A stretch of DNA of 64,000 nt from Pomphorhynchus laevis (Eukaryota > Acanthocephala > Palaeacanthocephala > Echinorhynchida > Pomphorhynchidae). Location of the stretch: positions 1-64,000 of the forward strand of contig WNNJ02000583.1 of assembly GCA_012934845.2 (NCBI GenBank), given 5' to 3'. The first letter of the stretch is position 1, and each line of letters begins with the position of its first letter. Made by a program: the position numbers and the translations under genes. Shown here piece by piece: positions 43,476 to 54,995 of this stretch. The notes under the pieces are model-generated. The model did not search any database and was not told the origin of the DNA. It saw nothing but the letters and a program-made list of their open reading frames with translations.

Positions 43476-46315
43476 TCAGGTTAGCCGTAAACTTAACCTA
43501 TCGATCTCCTTCAAAGATTTTTGCGCTAATACCGGGCACTCAAATACGTGGGATAAAGACTCACATCGATCACCACAGAATAAACACACATGAAACTCCA
43601 CGTTTATGGACGGGTACGCGAGTGCGACAAAACTTGTCGTGATATCCGTGCAAAGAAACCCTCCAAACGAGGGGGCGTTTAGAAGCACACGGAGACTGCC
43701 AACTCGTTTGCGTATTAACTGGTGAAGTGTACAGATGATGATCTAGCTTGCTAACCTTATCTGTAAAGTATTTTTTATTTTGAATATAATGTACCGTATC
43801 TTGTGCTCCGATCATATTTCGTAAATACTCCGTACATAACTCGACTAAAGATAAAACATAAACTGCAGTCGTCGAACACTTTGGAGAGACGCCTGCAACA
43901 CGCTTAATGAATCTGCCTTTACATTTGTCGATCTGCACAAAATTAGCCGTCGTGAGGTCTGTCCAGATTGCTGAAAGCGCGTACAAAATCGGTAGAAGCA
44001 TGACATGAAAATACTGAAGAGCACCACCAAAGGAAAGCTTACCTAAACATTTAACTCGCGAAGTGGCTATGACGATTTTCGCACATTTCTTTTCGATATG
44101 AAGCTTAAAAGACCACCTACTTGTCAATAGCATCCCCAAGTACGTGTATTGATTACTGAACTCTACCTTCCTGCTGTTTAAACTAATCTCGTCATGTGAG
44201 CACAATCTCTCACCTTTACGAAACTTTAATACCTTTGTTTTATCGATATTGACTTCAATTAGATTATTTGAACAGTAGTTAGCTAGAGCAGTGGTTACGT
44301 TTTGAGCCGATTCCAGATCTTTCGTTAGAATAACTAAGTCGTCCGCGTAAAGAACAGAACTTGAAGTTTGACATTCGTTTCTCAGATGAGACGGCAAATC
44401 ATGGATTTAAACAGAGGAAAGGATAGGGCTGAGCGGATCTCCCTGCATCACACCGCGGCTAGCAATTATTGTGTCTGATGAAATAAGTCCGTCGAAGACA
44501 TTTAATGAATTGGCATAAAGGATATTGCACAAGAGTTTCACCATACGACCAGATATCCGGAAATCCATCGACAATTTACGGGGGAGTATTTCTCGATTAA
44601 CCGAATCAAAGGCTCTTTTAAAGTTAACAAAGATAGCATATAAATGACTCTTGCGTTCGAATTGTAATAACACTTGTTCACGAACTACCTTGATTGCATC
44701 CACCGTTGATCGGTGAGGTCGGAAACCAAATTGTTCTGGCGGCAACAGATAATCACGGTTTCGATAATCGATTGGTTATAAGAGTGGACAAAAATTTATA
44801 GGTATGATTTAGCAGGGCAATTCCACGGTACGAGTTGCTATCACTTATATCCCCTTTACCCTTAAACAGGATTTTTATTACAGCTTGCTTCCATGACACC
44901 GGCATTTGATAACCGTATAGGATACAATTGAATAATTGTAGCCAATAACTCGATAATAAATAAAAGGAATCTTTAATTTCTTCAACACAAAGTTGGTCAG
45001 GGCCGGCAGCCTTATTATTAGACATAGAAAAGATAGCAAGTTCTAATTCGGGCAATGAAACTTGAGCATTTAGTTGGTCATTGTCACTGCCCAAGCATGA
45101 CAGTGTTATCAGCGCATTATTATTACGACACATTGGGAGGCCATGTGAATTAACGAGAATATCATTAAAGTGCTTAAACCAACAGTTCATCGGGATGCCG
45201 GAGGTACTAACATTGTTTTTTCTTTGCAGTTTCCAGGGGCATCGTTCTGCTTGTCGCAAGCGTTTGTATTCTTCCTCTAATAATATTGATTCGCGAAATT
45301 TTGATAACATCGTACAATACACACGCCGTAAGAAAATAAAATTCATATTAATATCATGATCAAACCGCCGGCTTCTGCCCATAAATATGAGCTTTCTCCG
45401 TAGCTGTACAAAGTGTATTGGCTTACGATGTATCTTGTTTCCATAATGTTGATAATTGCGGTTAGAGAGTGGATGACATGCGGTGAGAAGGCATCCACTG
45501 ATTTTGGAGAAACTTGGTTCTATTTCATATGCATTTAGAAGATCTACTACGTCTTTTATCATATTATGATTCAAATTCTTGAAACAAAGTTTTCTGCTAA
45601 TTTGTGAAGGCAAGGATTTCTCTATTGGCGTGTTAATATGATTTTCTAGAATGAAAGATACAGGTTTGTATTTGCGGAGTAGAGCCCATTTGGATGCAAT
45701 CTCCAGTTTAACCTTTTTGACGCTAACATTTGTAGATATGAGATCGATGCAGCTTCGCCCATTGTGACACTCATAAGTCCATCCTTCTACGGGTACGTGC
45801 AACTCAAGACCAAACTCACTAAAAAAGTATAACAGTTTCTTAAGTTTAGATGGGACGGGGTTCATGAAACGCGCATTAAAATCTCCCACAACGATAATGG
45901 AATTTTCAGAAGATAAATCACTTAAAAAAGCCGAAACTTCATCGATGATATCACAAGCCGACATCAATGGGTTAAAATAGCAACCTATTAAAAGAATACC
46001 ACATGAATCTATACATATTACGTTAGATAACTCTTTAACTTCCCAGTTTGTAAAGCTTGAACTAACAGCAATGGACACGCCACCGAAGGGTCGACCACGG
46101 TTACCCTACGATGCTGGGATATTAAAAGTGTAATAGTTAGGTAAAGACACCAGTTGGGTTGAAAGAGCTTCAATAAGGACTATTAAATCAAACGAAGAAA
46201 ACCAGGAAGTAATACCCGCTGATATTAAATAATGTAGTCCCTCCACATTAAATAGAAGTAATCGTAGTAAATTTGACTTATTGGTCTGGAAGTAAGTTCG
46301 AATACTATCTTGGGC
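43476..46315 (-). pseudogene. AP-endonuclease LINE ORF2 (Jockey/I superfamily), 5' truncated
   Basis: On the minus strand from 46,230: endonuclease (LFNVEGLHYLISAGI, IVVGDFNARF, CIDLISTN), then RT from about 45,050 (SNNKAAGPDQLCVEEI, SYRGIALLNHTYKFLS). Next come QFGFRPHRSTVDAI (44,730), FVNFKRAFDSVN (motif A), RGVMQGDPLSPIL (motif B) and VLYADDLVILTKD (motif C, near 44,345). It ends in a C-terminal cysteine motif CLFCGDRCESLSHVFECP (near 43,560). Gaps between the open segments near 44,750, 44,400 and 43,570-43,690 show about three to four frame breaks. The clade is probably Ingi/Vingi- or I-like. Confidence 0.82.
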
Positions 46316-46317
46316 TA

Positions 46318-47165
46318 GTCATATTATCGAAGAAAGCAAATCAATATTAAATCAAAAACTATTAGAGAAAGAAGATTTTTGGATTAAAACGCTAAATTCC
46401 ATGTACCCATTAGGATTGAATGACGTGGTACAACGAATTGGCAGAAGTAGTATAATACATAATAAACAAATATATTAAAATAATCCGGTTAAAAGCAAAC
46501 CAGTAAGTCATGGTGATAAAAGGAATAGGAAAAATAAAGTTAAAAATATTAAAAAAGATATGTATATAAATGAACAATTAGAAATATTGAAACAACTTTT
46601 AAGAGATAATAAGCTAAGATCTTTATGTAAATATAAGAAGTTTTTCTAAAGATATCATATGTTCAATAAATCAAAAATTAATTAACGACTATGATAGGCT
46701 AAGTTGCATAATAGGCAGTTATTGTAATACAAAATACTATAATCGTACAATAAATGTTAATAATAACAATAGAAAATATACATTAACCATAAACTTCATT
46801 AATAAATGTATAGATAACATAAATATAGCCGGACTTTTAAATAATTCTAAAAGTAAAGAAATAATAGGGTCAGATTTAAGTAAATATATTCCTAAAATAA
46901 GGTATAAACTCCTACCACCATTAGGACGAAAAATATGTAATTATAATAAAGAATTAAAATCAATATGTAACGATAATATTAGAAACATAATGGATACAGA
47001 ATGCAATTATAAAAGTCTCAGTTTTGATATAAATAAATGAAATTATGATAATAATTTCATAATACATCATCATAATAATGTATTATGGGTACATAAACAT
47101 ATATGTACCCATAATCTAGAATTAATTGAAAATTGTGAATTAAGAAAGCTGCTATAAAAAGGGTA
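46318..47165 (+). mobile_element. Naiad N-terminal half, left part of an interrupted copy
   Basis: The plus strand encodes the end of the GIY-YIG nuclease ([20 protein letters not shown]), the linker and the CxC region (near 46,990-47,020) to CELRKLL near 47,150. It continues at 50,690 after the inserted RLE LINE. AAAAGGGTA-type sequence on both sides is the target duplication. Confidence 0.85.
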
Positions 47166-47273
47166 AATATATTTTTTTTTATTTTTTTAATTTTTATTTT
47201 TATTTTTATTATTAAGTAATTTTTTTAAGAGAAGAAAAGTTAATTTACAGAAATTAGGTTCCCGTAAAGGGGC

Positions 47274-50200
47274 CTATAAATGAGATTTATTGTCAGGAAA
47301 GATTGGATGTCTTCTACTTGATCGCGGCATTCGCAGACATAGTGAAGAAGCACGTGCAATCGAGAAGCTAATCTTGCGTTTAAGGTGAACCAATACATCA
47401 CTATATTTTTCTGATTTTAACCTCGATGATATCGAGGCAATGTCCTTGAGAAGCTTAAGAGCTCGCGGTCCAGCTCCTCCTGATGATGAAAAAATAAATG
47501 GTATAAACTTGCTTTCTTCCACAATGACAATTCTTTCATTGTATTTGCTGTTTTTGCGATTTTCATTATATTCAAAGGCGGCGAGAGGCGAACTGCTGGC
47601 ATATGACGGAGCATGTACTGAAAAAACATTGACGTCAAAAAACGTCCGCTCATATCGATTGTCCTGTAGTCCATAACATGAAATGTCTAGGCGCGCATTG
47701 TTATTTTTCGTTGTTGAATTATTCATGAATTCTAAGCTGTCTGGAATCTTTTGCAAAGTTGGTTCGACTTCGACGCCGTGGCATATCTCTGATAATGCAT
47801 AAGCGATCGTGTTCCGAATATCGTTGTGACGGATTATTGGTACACCACCACGTTTACATGATAACGCGTGAATAATGCCATTTGTTGTGCCGCATATACA
47901 TGTTTTTTTGTTTAGATCTGGTGGATTCCATCCATATCTGGAACATATGGCATCCCTAAATTCATATGAATGGAGATGAAAGTTATCAACGGCTAGAGGA
48001 AGCGCACTTAGCCATGATGAAGCGCAATTCTGAGTAGCATGGTTAATTGCATTCAATACTGCTTGTTGAGCCCTTTGTTTGACATCAATTAAACGGTTCT
48101 TGTAAACATTAATTCGTTGACAAGAAATACTTTTTATAACATATGATTGTACTTGTCGCAGAGTTTCTCCTGTATATTCAGAATCATAAGTATTACAGAT
48201 TAGTTGTGCGTTTTCATACTCCAGTGTGGATGCGAAAATGGGGTCTAATACGCCTAGACCTCCTAGTTTAAGAGGTGAGGTCAATATTGTCCACCAATCA
48301 TGATTCAAGGTTCGACTTGTTAAAGATGGTAAAAGCTTGTCTTTTAGTATGGTCAACAGCGTTGACAAATGCCCGCATTCAAATGTTGTATTTCTGAAAA
48401 AGTGAGTCCATTTCCATTGTACTGATTTTGTAAGACCGATATAAGATACATGTGGATCAACTTTGGCTATTTCTACTAAACGATCAAGTAGACGAGTCCA
48501 ACTTTGAGATTTATCAAGTGCAACCGAATCTACATACTCGGTAGTGCCTATAGGAATGCCAAGTATCATAATACCATCCGATGATATTCCAATTTCTTTC
48601 AATGGGCATACTTGCTTCATTTCAGATGGATGAGTAAGCAGTTGTGTTTTCTTAGCGTTAACGAAATATCCGTATTGAGGTCCATCGCTTTTCAATACAT
48701 TCCATACTATATTTAACTCGTCAATAGTACCGACAAAGTTTGCATCATCCGCAAACCAAACTTGTGTGATGCTGGGAACACTGTTTTTAATTTTGTTGAT
48801 CAACGGAAGTGATGCCATGGAGAAAGCCGCCATAGCTAAGGGGTCCCTTGTGTGAACCCCTCTCGAGAAAATATGCTTGTACCGCCAAGCACTAGTTGAG
48901 CGTCAGTTCTGTAAGTGTTTGCAAGAACACAAGCCAACGAAGGACAAATGTATTGTATATTGTGAATAGCAGCTTGTCGATTTAAAGAGTTAAATGCGTT
49001 AGAAGCATCCACGGCAAGAACACAGCGTTGTTTATTCGACATAAATGCGGATTTGATGGAATGAATAGCAAACTCAATTCCGCCACGTTGTGATGCTGCC
49101 AATTGACTCTTTCCAGCCACGTCTTGCAAGTCGAATTTTACCACTTCAAGTATGGCTTTACATACTATGCGTCTCGTAACTTCACACACTTTTATCGGTC
49201 TTATGCCCCCAGATTTCTTAGGGATAGCGACAAGCCTACATGTCGTAAACGCATCAAGAACACAAGGAGGAATTTTATCAGCAGTTAATCGAATTGTGAA
49301 TTCAGCCATAGCCCTGGCAAGGTTACGTGAATGATTTCCGAAGCCTGTGAGCATGAATTTCCATAGACTCGAATCACATCCTGACGGTCCTGCACTTCCG
49401 TTAGTTTTTTTACAAGCTTTGATGATAGCGTATTCGTCAATTTTCGTGAAGCGTACAGAGTGATGTGTGATCGATCCATGAATTGGTGATGACAGAAGAG
49501 AATCAGGATGTAGATTTTCTGGGATAGGGTGTAGATTTTCAAGCACTTCTTTGACAGATGAAGATCCAACCATAACATTAGGGCCTAGCGGACCTGACGA
49601 ATCATTGTTATCAAGAATCGCGGAACTTGCAGCAACTTTCCCTGGTAACATTAGCCTAACATAATTCTTTTTCCAATCCGTCATATGTGAATTTTTTCTA
49701 GGTTTACTGAAAGCTACTTGTAGGTAATTGGCCTCATCAAAAAGCTCTTTATATTTTTTTGTTGACCACAAAGCCAGTCTGTTCTCTAATGTTTTTCGAA
49801 TCACGTTAACTTTTTTCGATGGAATTCTTTGGAGAACGCATTGTAAAAAAACTGTAGCAGACTTGAGAACAGAGTTCTCATTATTATTTTTTCGTGCAAC
49901 ATCGAAATAGAAGTTTGCGATAGTATCAATTATAGTATTACTTGCAGAACATCGAGGGAGCACTATGATGTTTGGCTTCCATTGAATAACCACTTGATAT
50001 ATCCCCTCAATATTACAAATTTCTAAGTTATTAGAAATTCCATTATTCACAGATACAATCTGAGTAGCATCAGTAATTACTGTTCTGTTTGCATGATTTT
50101 GATATGCATTTCTTTGCGAAGATTCTGATTCTATAGCGTTTATGTATATATTATTTTCCGGAATTCCAGTTAAAATACATACATCGGACGATGTACTTAT

Positions 50201-50341
50201 ATCCGTGTTATTGATACATCCGCCCACTCTACATGTTGGGCATTTTCGACCGGCCTTAACACATTTGCAGTTTTTGCATTTTGCAGCCTGTCCATTGCAA
50301 TTGCAGCATTTCAATACACTGTCAGGACGTCCTTTAGGCAT
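47274..50341 (-). pseudogene. RLE LINE polyprotein: CXC-type Cys domain, RT, restriction-like endonuclease (one frameshift)
   Basis: Starts ATG at 50,341. Residues 10-45 form a cysteine cluster (CCNCNGQAAKCKNCKCVKAG, CPTCRVGGC) like a tesmin/TSO1 CXC motif, probably nucleic-acid binding. RT follows: CRLVAIPKKSGGIRPI, LAVDASNAFNSLNR (motif A), EGFTQG (motif B) and WFADDANF (motif C). Then come the thumb (LKLGGLGVLDP), the zinc motif CICGTTNGIIHALSC with GVPIIRHND, and the nuclease core (ARLDI, FFDVNVF). A single base lost in the GGGGACCCC-like run at 48,834-48,842 shifts the frame between EGFTQG and MAAFSMASL; otherwise about 1,020 codons are open. The only clearly near-intact LINE here. Confidence 0.88.
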
Positions 50342-50414
50342 TATTATTGTAAGTAGTTAATTTATTAGCCCAAATAAATAAATGTATTTACTTCAGTTCG
50401 CAAACTTTTTTAAT

Positions 50415-50575
50415 GCCGATGTCGTCGGTGGTTGTCGTTGTCGATGTCGTCGATGGTTTTCGTTGTCGATTGTAAGATGGAAAATTGTATGTTATAATGG
50501 TTGTCGTCGACGGTTCTCGTCGAAGGTTGTCGTCGATCGTTGTCGTCGATGGTTGTCATCGATTGTAAGAATGTA
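50415..50575. repeat. 13-bp minisatellite (GATGGTTGTCGTC-type)
   Basis: Diverged tandem units of GGTTGTCGTCGAT in the 5' region of the RLE LINE. The same unit forms a cleaner array at 54,670-54,835 in front of a different LINE. Confidence 0.85.
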
Positions 50576-50689
50576 TGTTTATTAGAAACCAAAATTGTTT
50601 TAAGGAAAAAAACTTGTATGTTATTTTATCTCAAATGTATTTATGTATTTACTTTAGATCTCAAACTTTTTTAAAAGGGTATATATAGA

Positions 50690-51289
50690 TTAAATAATAA
50701 CAACGACAAAAATAAAATTTACAATTCGTTATATAATAACTTAAATGATTACTTTAGTAAGCTGATTAATAGTGAAAACTCGAATGTATCTAAGATAAAC
50801 ATTTGGAAAGATTATATATTTGATAAAATTAAAAATAAAATGAAAATAACAAACAATTATAAAAGGAAAGATAAAATTAATAAAGATATGTATACAGAAC
50901 TTACTCAATTAAAGCATAACTATATAATAACAACTATTGATAAAGCTAGTAATAACTTTGTCTTCATATGCAAAAAGCTTTATTATGATATACTAATGAA
51001 AGATGTTAATTCTAATGATTTAAATGTAAATCCATCCAATATATGAACGTAGTGAGTTGAGTTTAGAAACAATTATTACAAGTCACTGTTCTATAATGAA
51101 TAAAAAGGGTATAAAGTTGAATTAGATAATAAAACTATACCTATATTATATTGGAATCCAAAAATTACATAAAAATCCAATAAAACCTAGGTTTATATGT
51201 AGTGCGTTTAAATGTACATTAAAACCACTTTCTGTCTATATAAATAAAATACATAAAGTAATTAAAACACACTTTAAAAAATATTGCAA
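50690..51289 (+). mobile_element. Naiad RT N-terminal half, right part of an interrupted copy
   Basis: Continues the copy of 46,318-47,165: [35 protein letters not shown], then diverged sequence to HFKKYCK. It stops at 51,289, where a minus-strand CR1/L2-like LINE begins. Confidence 0.85.
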
Positions 51290-53700
51290 GAAAGAAGTAT
51301 TGATGAAGAAATATTGATGAAAGAAGAGACATACAAGAACGGAAGTCGATAAGGGGGCGGATACGGCGGATGTCACGAAGAATTAAGTTAGACGAGCGGA
51401 CCTTGTCACGGACGAAGGGTTTAAGGGAAAGGTGATCATCGAAATGGAAGCCTAAGAAAGTGAGATTGTGGACTATAGGGAAGATCGATGAGGCAAAAGA
51501 TACAATGGGATGAGATATGCTTGGTTTACGGGGAAGGATCCACATTATTTTGGACTTTTCGGCGTTTAGAACGAGATGGAGATTGGAGAGACGTTTGTAG
51601 ATAGAAGAAAGACAGTTGGAGGCAGAAATGCCGATATCGTGTATGCGATGTGCGGGTGCATGAGCACCCGCACATCTAGGACTAGGGGACCTAGGACTGA
51701 ACCTTGTGGAACCCCGCAAAAAATAGGGATGGGAGGGGAGGATGATGAATTAGAACAGACGCGAAAGGAACGGTCGGATAGATATGAGGCGAACCAAGCT
51801 ACGGAGGAGGAAGAAAAGCCGTAATCATAACGAAGGCGAGAAAGGAGGACGGAGTGGTCGACAATGTCGAATGCGGAGGAGAGGTCGAGGGAGATGAGAA
51901 CACTATATAGAGCCTTGTCTCGAGAAATGAGTAAGTCGTTGTACACTTTTATGCATGCGATTTCTGTCGAGTGATTAGAGCGGAAAGCGGATTGGAAAGG
52001 AGGGTACAGATTGGATGAGGAGAGATAAGCGTTTATTTGTATTAAGATGAAGCGTTCTAAGAGCTTTGAAAGAGTAGTGAGTAGTGAAATGGGGCGATAG
52101 CTAGAAGGAAGGGAGGGGTTGAGCGATTGTTTATTAAGGAGGGGACGAACGATTGCGGATTTCCAGTGTGTAGGGAAGATACGACTGCGGATGGACGAGT
52201 TAAACAAGGTTGTGAGAAATGGGGATATCGATGAGCATATAGATTTTAATATGTGGGTAGGCAGGGGATCGGCAGGTGAGGTTTTGTTGGACAAGGACAT
52301 GAGGACAGATGATACTTCTGTAGGTGATACAGGGAGAAGATGAAAGAGTTCCGGAAGGATGAGAGTAGACTGGGCAGAATGGGATAGGATGGAGACCGGG
52401 GTGTGAGAGAGCAGCGTGGATACTTTAGTCTGGAGAAATGACGAATAATCATTAGCATTGATGTTGCAAGGCGTAGAGGAACGAGCCAGGATTGAGTTAA
52501 AAGTATGCCAGAGAGTCTTAGAGTTGAATGAAGTGATGATTTTATGCTGCCAGAAGGAGTTGCATTTGGTACGTAGTAGGTGGAGATGAGACCGGCGAAG
52601 AGCAAGATATTAATCACGGAAAGACAGAGTGATCGAGCGGAAATCGCGTCTGTGAGAGCGGTGATAGACTCAAAAAGCATGGCGGAGTCGACGCTTTGAG
52701 AGTAGGCATTGGATGTCAAACCATGGGATACGGTGCAAGCGACGGTGTGGGTGAGACTTGAAGGGCAAGAGAATATCGAGAGTGGATGTGAGTTCAGAGT
52801 CGAAAAGAAAGGCGCGATCGTGAGGAGATGAATATGTTATTGTGGGTAATGATAGAGACGATTTGAGTAAGGCAGAGCGGAGAAGGGAAAGGTCAAGATT
52901 TCTCCAAGGGCGACGTAGGATTGTAGGTGTGTGAGGAGGGGTGTGGTTGCGAGCGAGATCAAGGGTGATAAGAAAGTGATCGGATAGACCAGGATCAGAG
53001 ATGGACAGTGAGGTGTGGGCAGCAAAATGATCGGGGACAGCGATGATGTCGAGTGCCTCGCCAAGTATATGTGTGGGGCAGTGGAGATTAGTTTGTAATT
53101 GTAGTTGGATAGAATGTTGATGAAGCGGATGGAATCTGTGGAAGAGGGGCGGTCTAGGCGGATATTGAAGTCGCCTAGAACGAGTGAAGGGATTGAGGAC
53201 AAAGAACAATGAGAAAGGAGGTCAGCGAGTTCGGTAAAAAATAAGGCTGTAGGAGCTGATGAACCAGGACGGTATACAATGGCGAGATCTAGAGTGATCG
53301 GGTTAGAATAACGACAAGTGAGCAATTCAAAAGAGCAAGGACTGAAAGGGGGATTGATTTTGCGAAGAGACGCTGGGTGACGCGCGAATGCGACGATGCC
53401 GCCATGATTAGAGGATTTAGAAGGGCATGAGCTGAGGGGGCGGGCGGATTCGACTAGGGAGCAACCGGCAGAGAGCAGACGGCGAATGGAAAGGTCGTCG
53501 GAATCTGAGTGCCAGGATTCGGTGATGCAGAAGAGATCGATGGATTGCTTGGTGATTAGGTTGAGGATAAGATCGGATTTATTGAGAATAGATCTAGTGT
53601 TGAGGAGACCGAGGCGGAAACCGTGTGCTGTGGCGAAAGAGACTAGTGGAGAAGACACATAGGAGAGATGGAGCGCCATCGAATTTTTGGACGGGTGTGG
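51290..53700 (-). pseudogene. CR1/L2-like ORF2: AP endonuclease and reverse transcriptase (broken)
   Basis: Endonuclease: LGLLNTRSILNKSDLIL, ITESWHSDSDD, LDLAIVYRPG, LVLGDFNIRL. RT: LSNKTSPADPLPTHI, SSYRPISLLTTLSKLLERF, FQSAFRSNHSTEIA, SLDLSSAFDIVDHSVLL (motif A) and GVPQGSVLGPL (motif B). Thumb: KSKIMWILPRKPS, LGFHFDDHLSL. The YADD motif is missing: from GPL the sequence jumps through a perfect palindrome (51,647-51,676) into HAPAHRIHD, losing the segment that reads YADDILIY in the related copy. About four frameshifts separate the open pieces. It has no active RT. Confidence 0.85.
51647..51676. repeat. 13-bp perfect palindrome replacing the YADD region
   Basis: GATGTGCGGGTGC-atga-GCACCCGCACATC. 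The right arm is the normal coding sequence (HAPAHR); the left arm is its inverted copy and stands where about 100 bp including YADD should be. A template-switch signature. Confidence 0.88.
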
Positions 53701-54669
53701 ACAACTTGAAAATTTCCGTCTATGTTTCGGATGGCGAGTGATGTTTCGCCGTTTTCCTCGTGACGGCGTTTTTCTATGCGGGACGAAGAGATTTGAGCGA
53801 TTTCAAAAGGGGCGCGATCGGGGAAAATTCGAGTGGTTGAAGATGACATGAGTTTGAATCGTTGAGAGAGGACAGAAGACGCGTGAGAGCGATGCTTGAA
53901 AACAATTTTTAGGAGAGGAGGCTGGGAAGGATTAGAGTGAGACGATTTGTTTAGACGGATGAATGCGACAGGAGAAATGTCCTTGAAAAAGGATGGTTTA
54001 TCCGCAGGAACAATAGACGAGAGGATGGATCTCAAGGCGGAAACATCGTGGTCCAGACGTGTTTGTGGAGATAAGGAGTTAGAAGGCGTGATATTAGTAA
54101 CAATGACGCAACGATCGCGAGAAGCAAAGCGCTTCCGTAAAGGAGGACGACTGACGTGAGTAGGTGAGATCACGATAGAAGAGCTGGCAGTTGATGATTT
54201 GGAGGGATTTGGTTTGACGACGGAATACATAGAGGATAATGATAATAAAGAGGGTGGCAAGCGATTTGAAGAAAAGGTTATGAGTGGAAGGATAGTGGAG
54301 GTTGGTGGAGGTGATTTTGATTGATGGATGCAAGTTATTGAGAAGCGAGACGAGAAGGACGGGACGTGGGGTGTCGGTGAGTGAAGATGACATGGAATTG
54401 GAAGTGTATATGGTGGCAGGGTCGGTGGGTGGAGAAAGGACATTAGAAACGACGGGGGTAGTTTGAGTTGACGTGTTGGATGTTGATATGTGCTTATTGG
54501 AAAGGTTGCAGATTAGTTTGTTGGCACAAAAACCACATACAAAGTCTTCTTTAGCCTTATTCTTGTCGCAGGTGATTGTTGTCCAGACGCTGCAGTCGTG
54601 TATCGAGCACTGTACTTGCAGTTGTCCATAGTTGGTGTCGGTCTTAGTTGTTTTCTTACGTCCACCCAT
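53643..54669 (-). pseudogene. CR1/L2-like ORF1 (nucleic-acid-binding protein)
   Basis: ATG at 54,669 opens MGGRKKTTKTDTNYG followed by a Cys/His cluster (CSIHDCSVWTTITCD, DFVCGFCANKL) resembling a PHD-type or atypical zinc finger. A Ser/Thr/Pro-rich stretch follows. In another frame from 54,443 comes a fold-like region (RDRCVIVTNI, SPVAFIRLNKSS, LLKIVFKHRSHASSVL) typical of the RRM-like ORF1 of L2/CR1 LINEs. One frame change near 54,400 is needed. It overlaps the ORF2 start by a few tens of bases. Confidence 0.6.
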
Positions 54670-54835
54670 AAACGATGGTTGCTGTCGATTGTTGTCGTCG
54701 ATGGTTGTCGTTGATGGTTGTCGTTGATGGTTGTCGTTGATGGTTGTCGTTGATGGTTGTCGTTGATGGTTGTCGTTGATGGTTGTCGTCGATGGTTGTC
54801 GTCGATGGTTGTCGTCGATGGTTGTCGATGGTAGC
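54670..54835. repeat. 13-bp minisatellite (GATGGTTGTCGTT)n
   Basis: About 12 units, nearly perfect, immediately 5' of the LINE ORF1. Because 13 is not a multiple of three, all frames repeat every 39 bp, which gives the artefactual INDNHQRQPSTTT peptides. Confidence 0.93.
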
Positions 54836-54995
54836 AAGAGTATCCGGTGTTGAAGCTCCAATCGTATGCTCAGGCTCAACGCACTGTTCATTTTGAGCCA
54901 AACATGCGCGGCAAACCCACTTGGGAATTATTGCAGCTTGCTTCTTGGTCAGGTCAACACAAGATAAGTGGTGCCACGTAGATTTTCTTATTAAT
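54836..54995 (-). pseudogene. PHD-finger fragment of another LINE ORF1
   Basis: The minus strand reads STWHHLSCVDLTKKQAAI, then PKWVCRACLAQN: the W-x-H-x2-C and W-x-C-x2-C half of a PHD finger, as in ORF1 of CR1-type LINEs. It is truncated near 54,995 and runs into the minisatellite. Confidence 0.55.

Larger units (their letters stand above)
47172..50674 (-). mobile_element. Nearly full-length RLE-type LINE inserted in a Naiad
   Basis: About 3.5 kb between duplicated AAAAGGGTAAATATA (left) and AAAAGGGTATATATA (right). The minus-strand 3' end has an A-rich tail (plus T-rich, 47,172-47,230) and the family's GGTTCCCGTAAAGGGGCC element (47,257-47,278). The 5' region (50,342-50,674) contains the 13-bp minisatellite and two direct copies of an ATTTACTT...CAAACTTTTTTAA segment. 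Confidence 0.85.
51290..54669 (-). mobile_element. CR1/L2-like LINE with ORF1 and ORF2, 3' truncated
   Basis: Minus-strand element with ORF1 (54,669-53,643) and ORF2 (about 53,700-51,290). Unusually for a LINE it is the 3' end that is lost: the RT thumb runs straight into Naiad at 51,289, so a later rearrangement removed the tail. Same family as 57.2-60.06 kb. Confidence 0.82.

Noticed and set aside
54656-54901. A repetitive protein of INDNHQRQPSTTT units
   Set aside because: It is the 13-bp minisatellite read in frame; both strands and all frames give similar artefacts.
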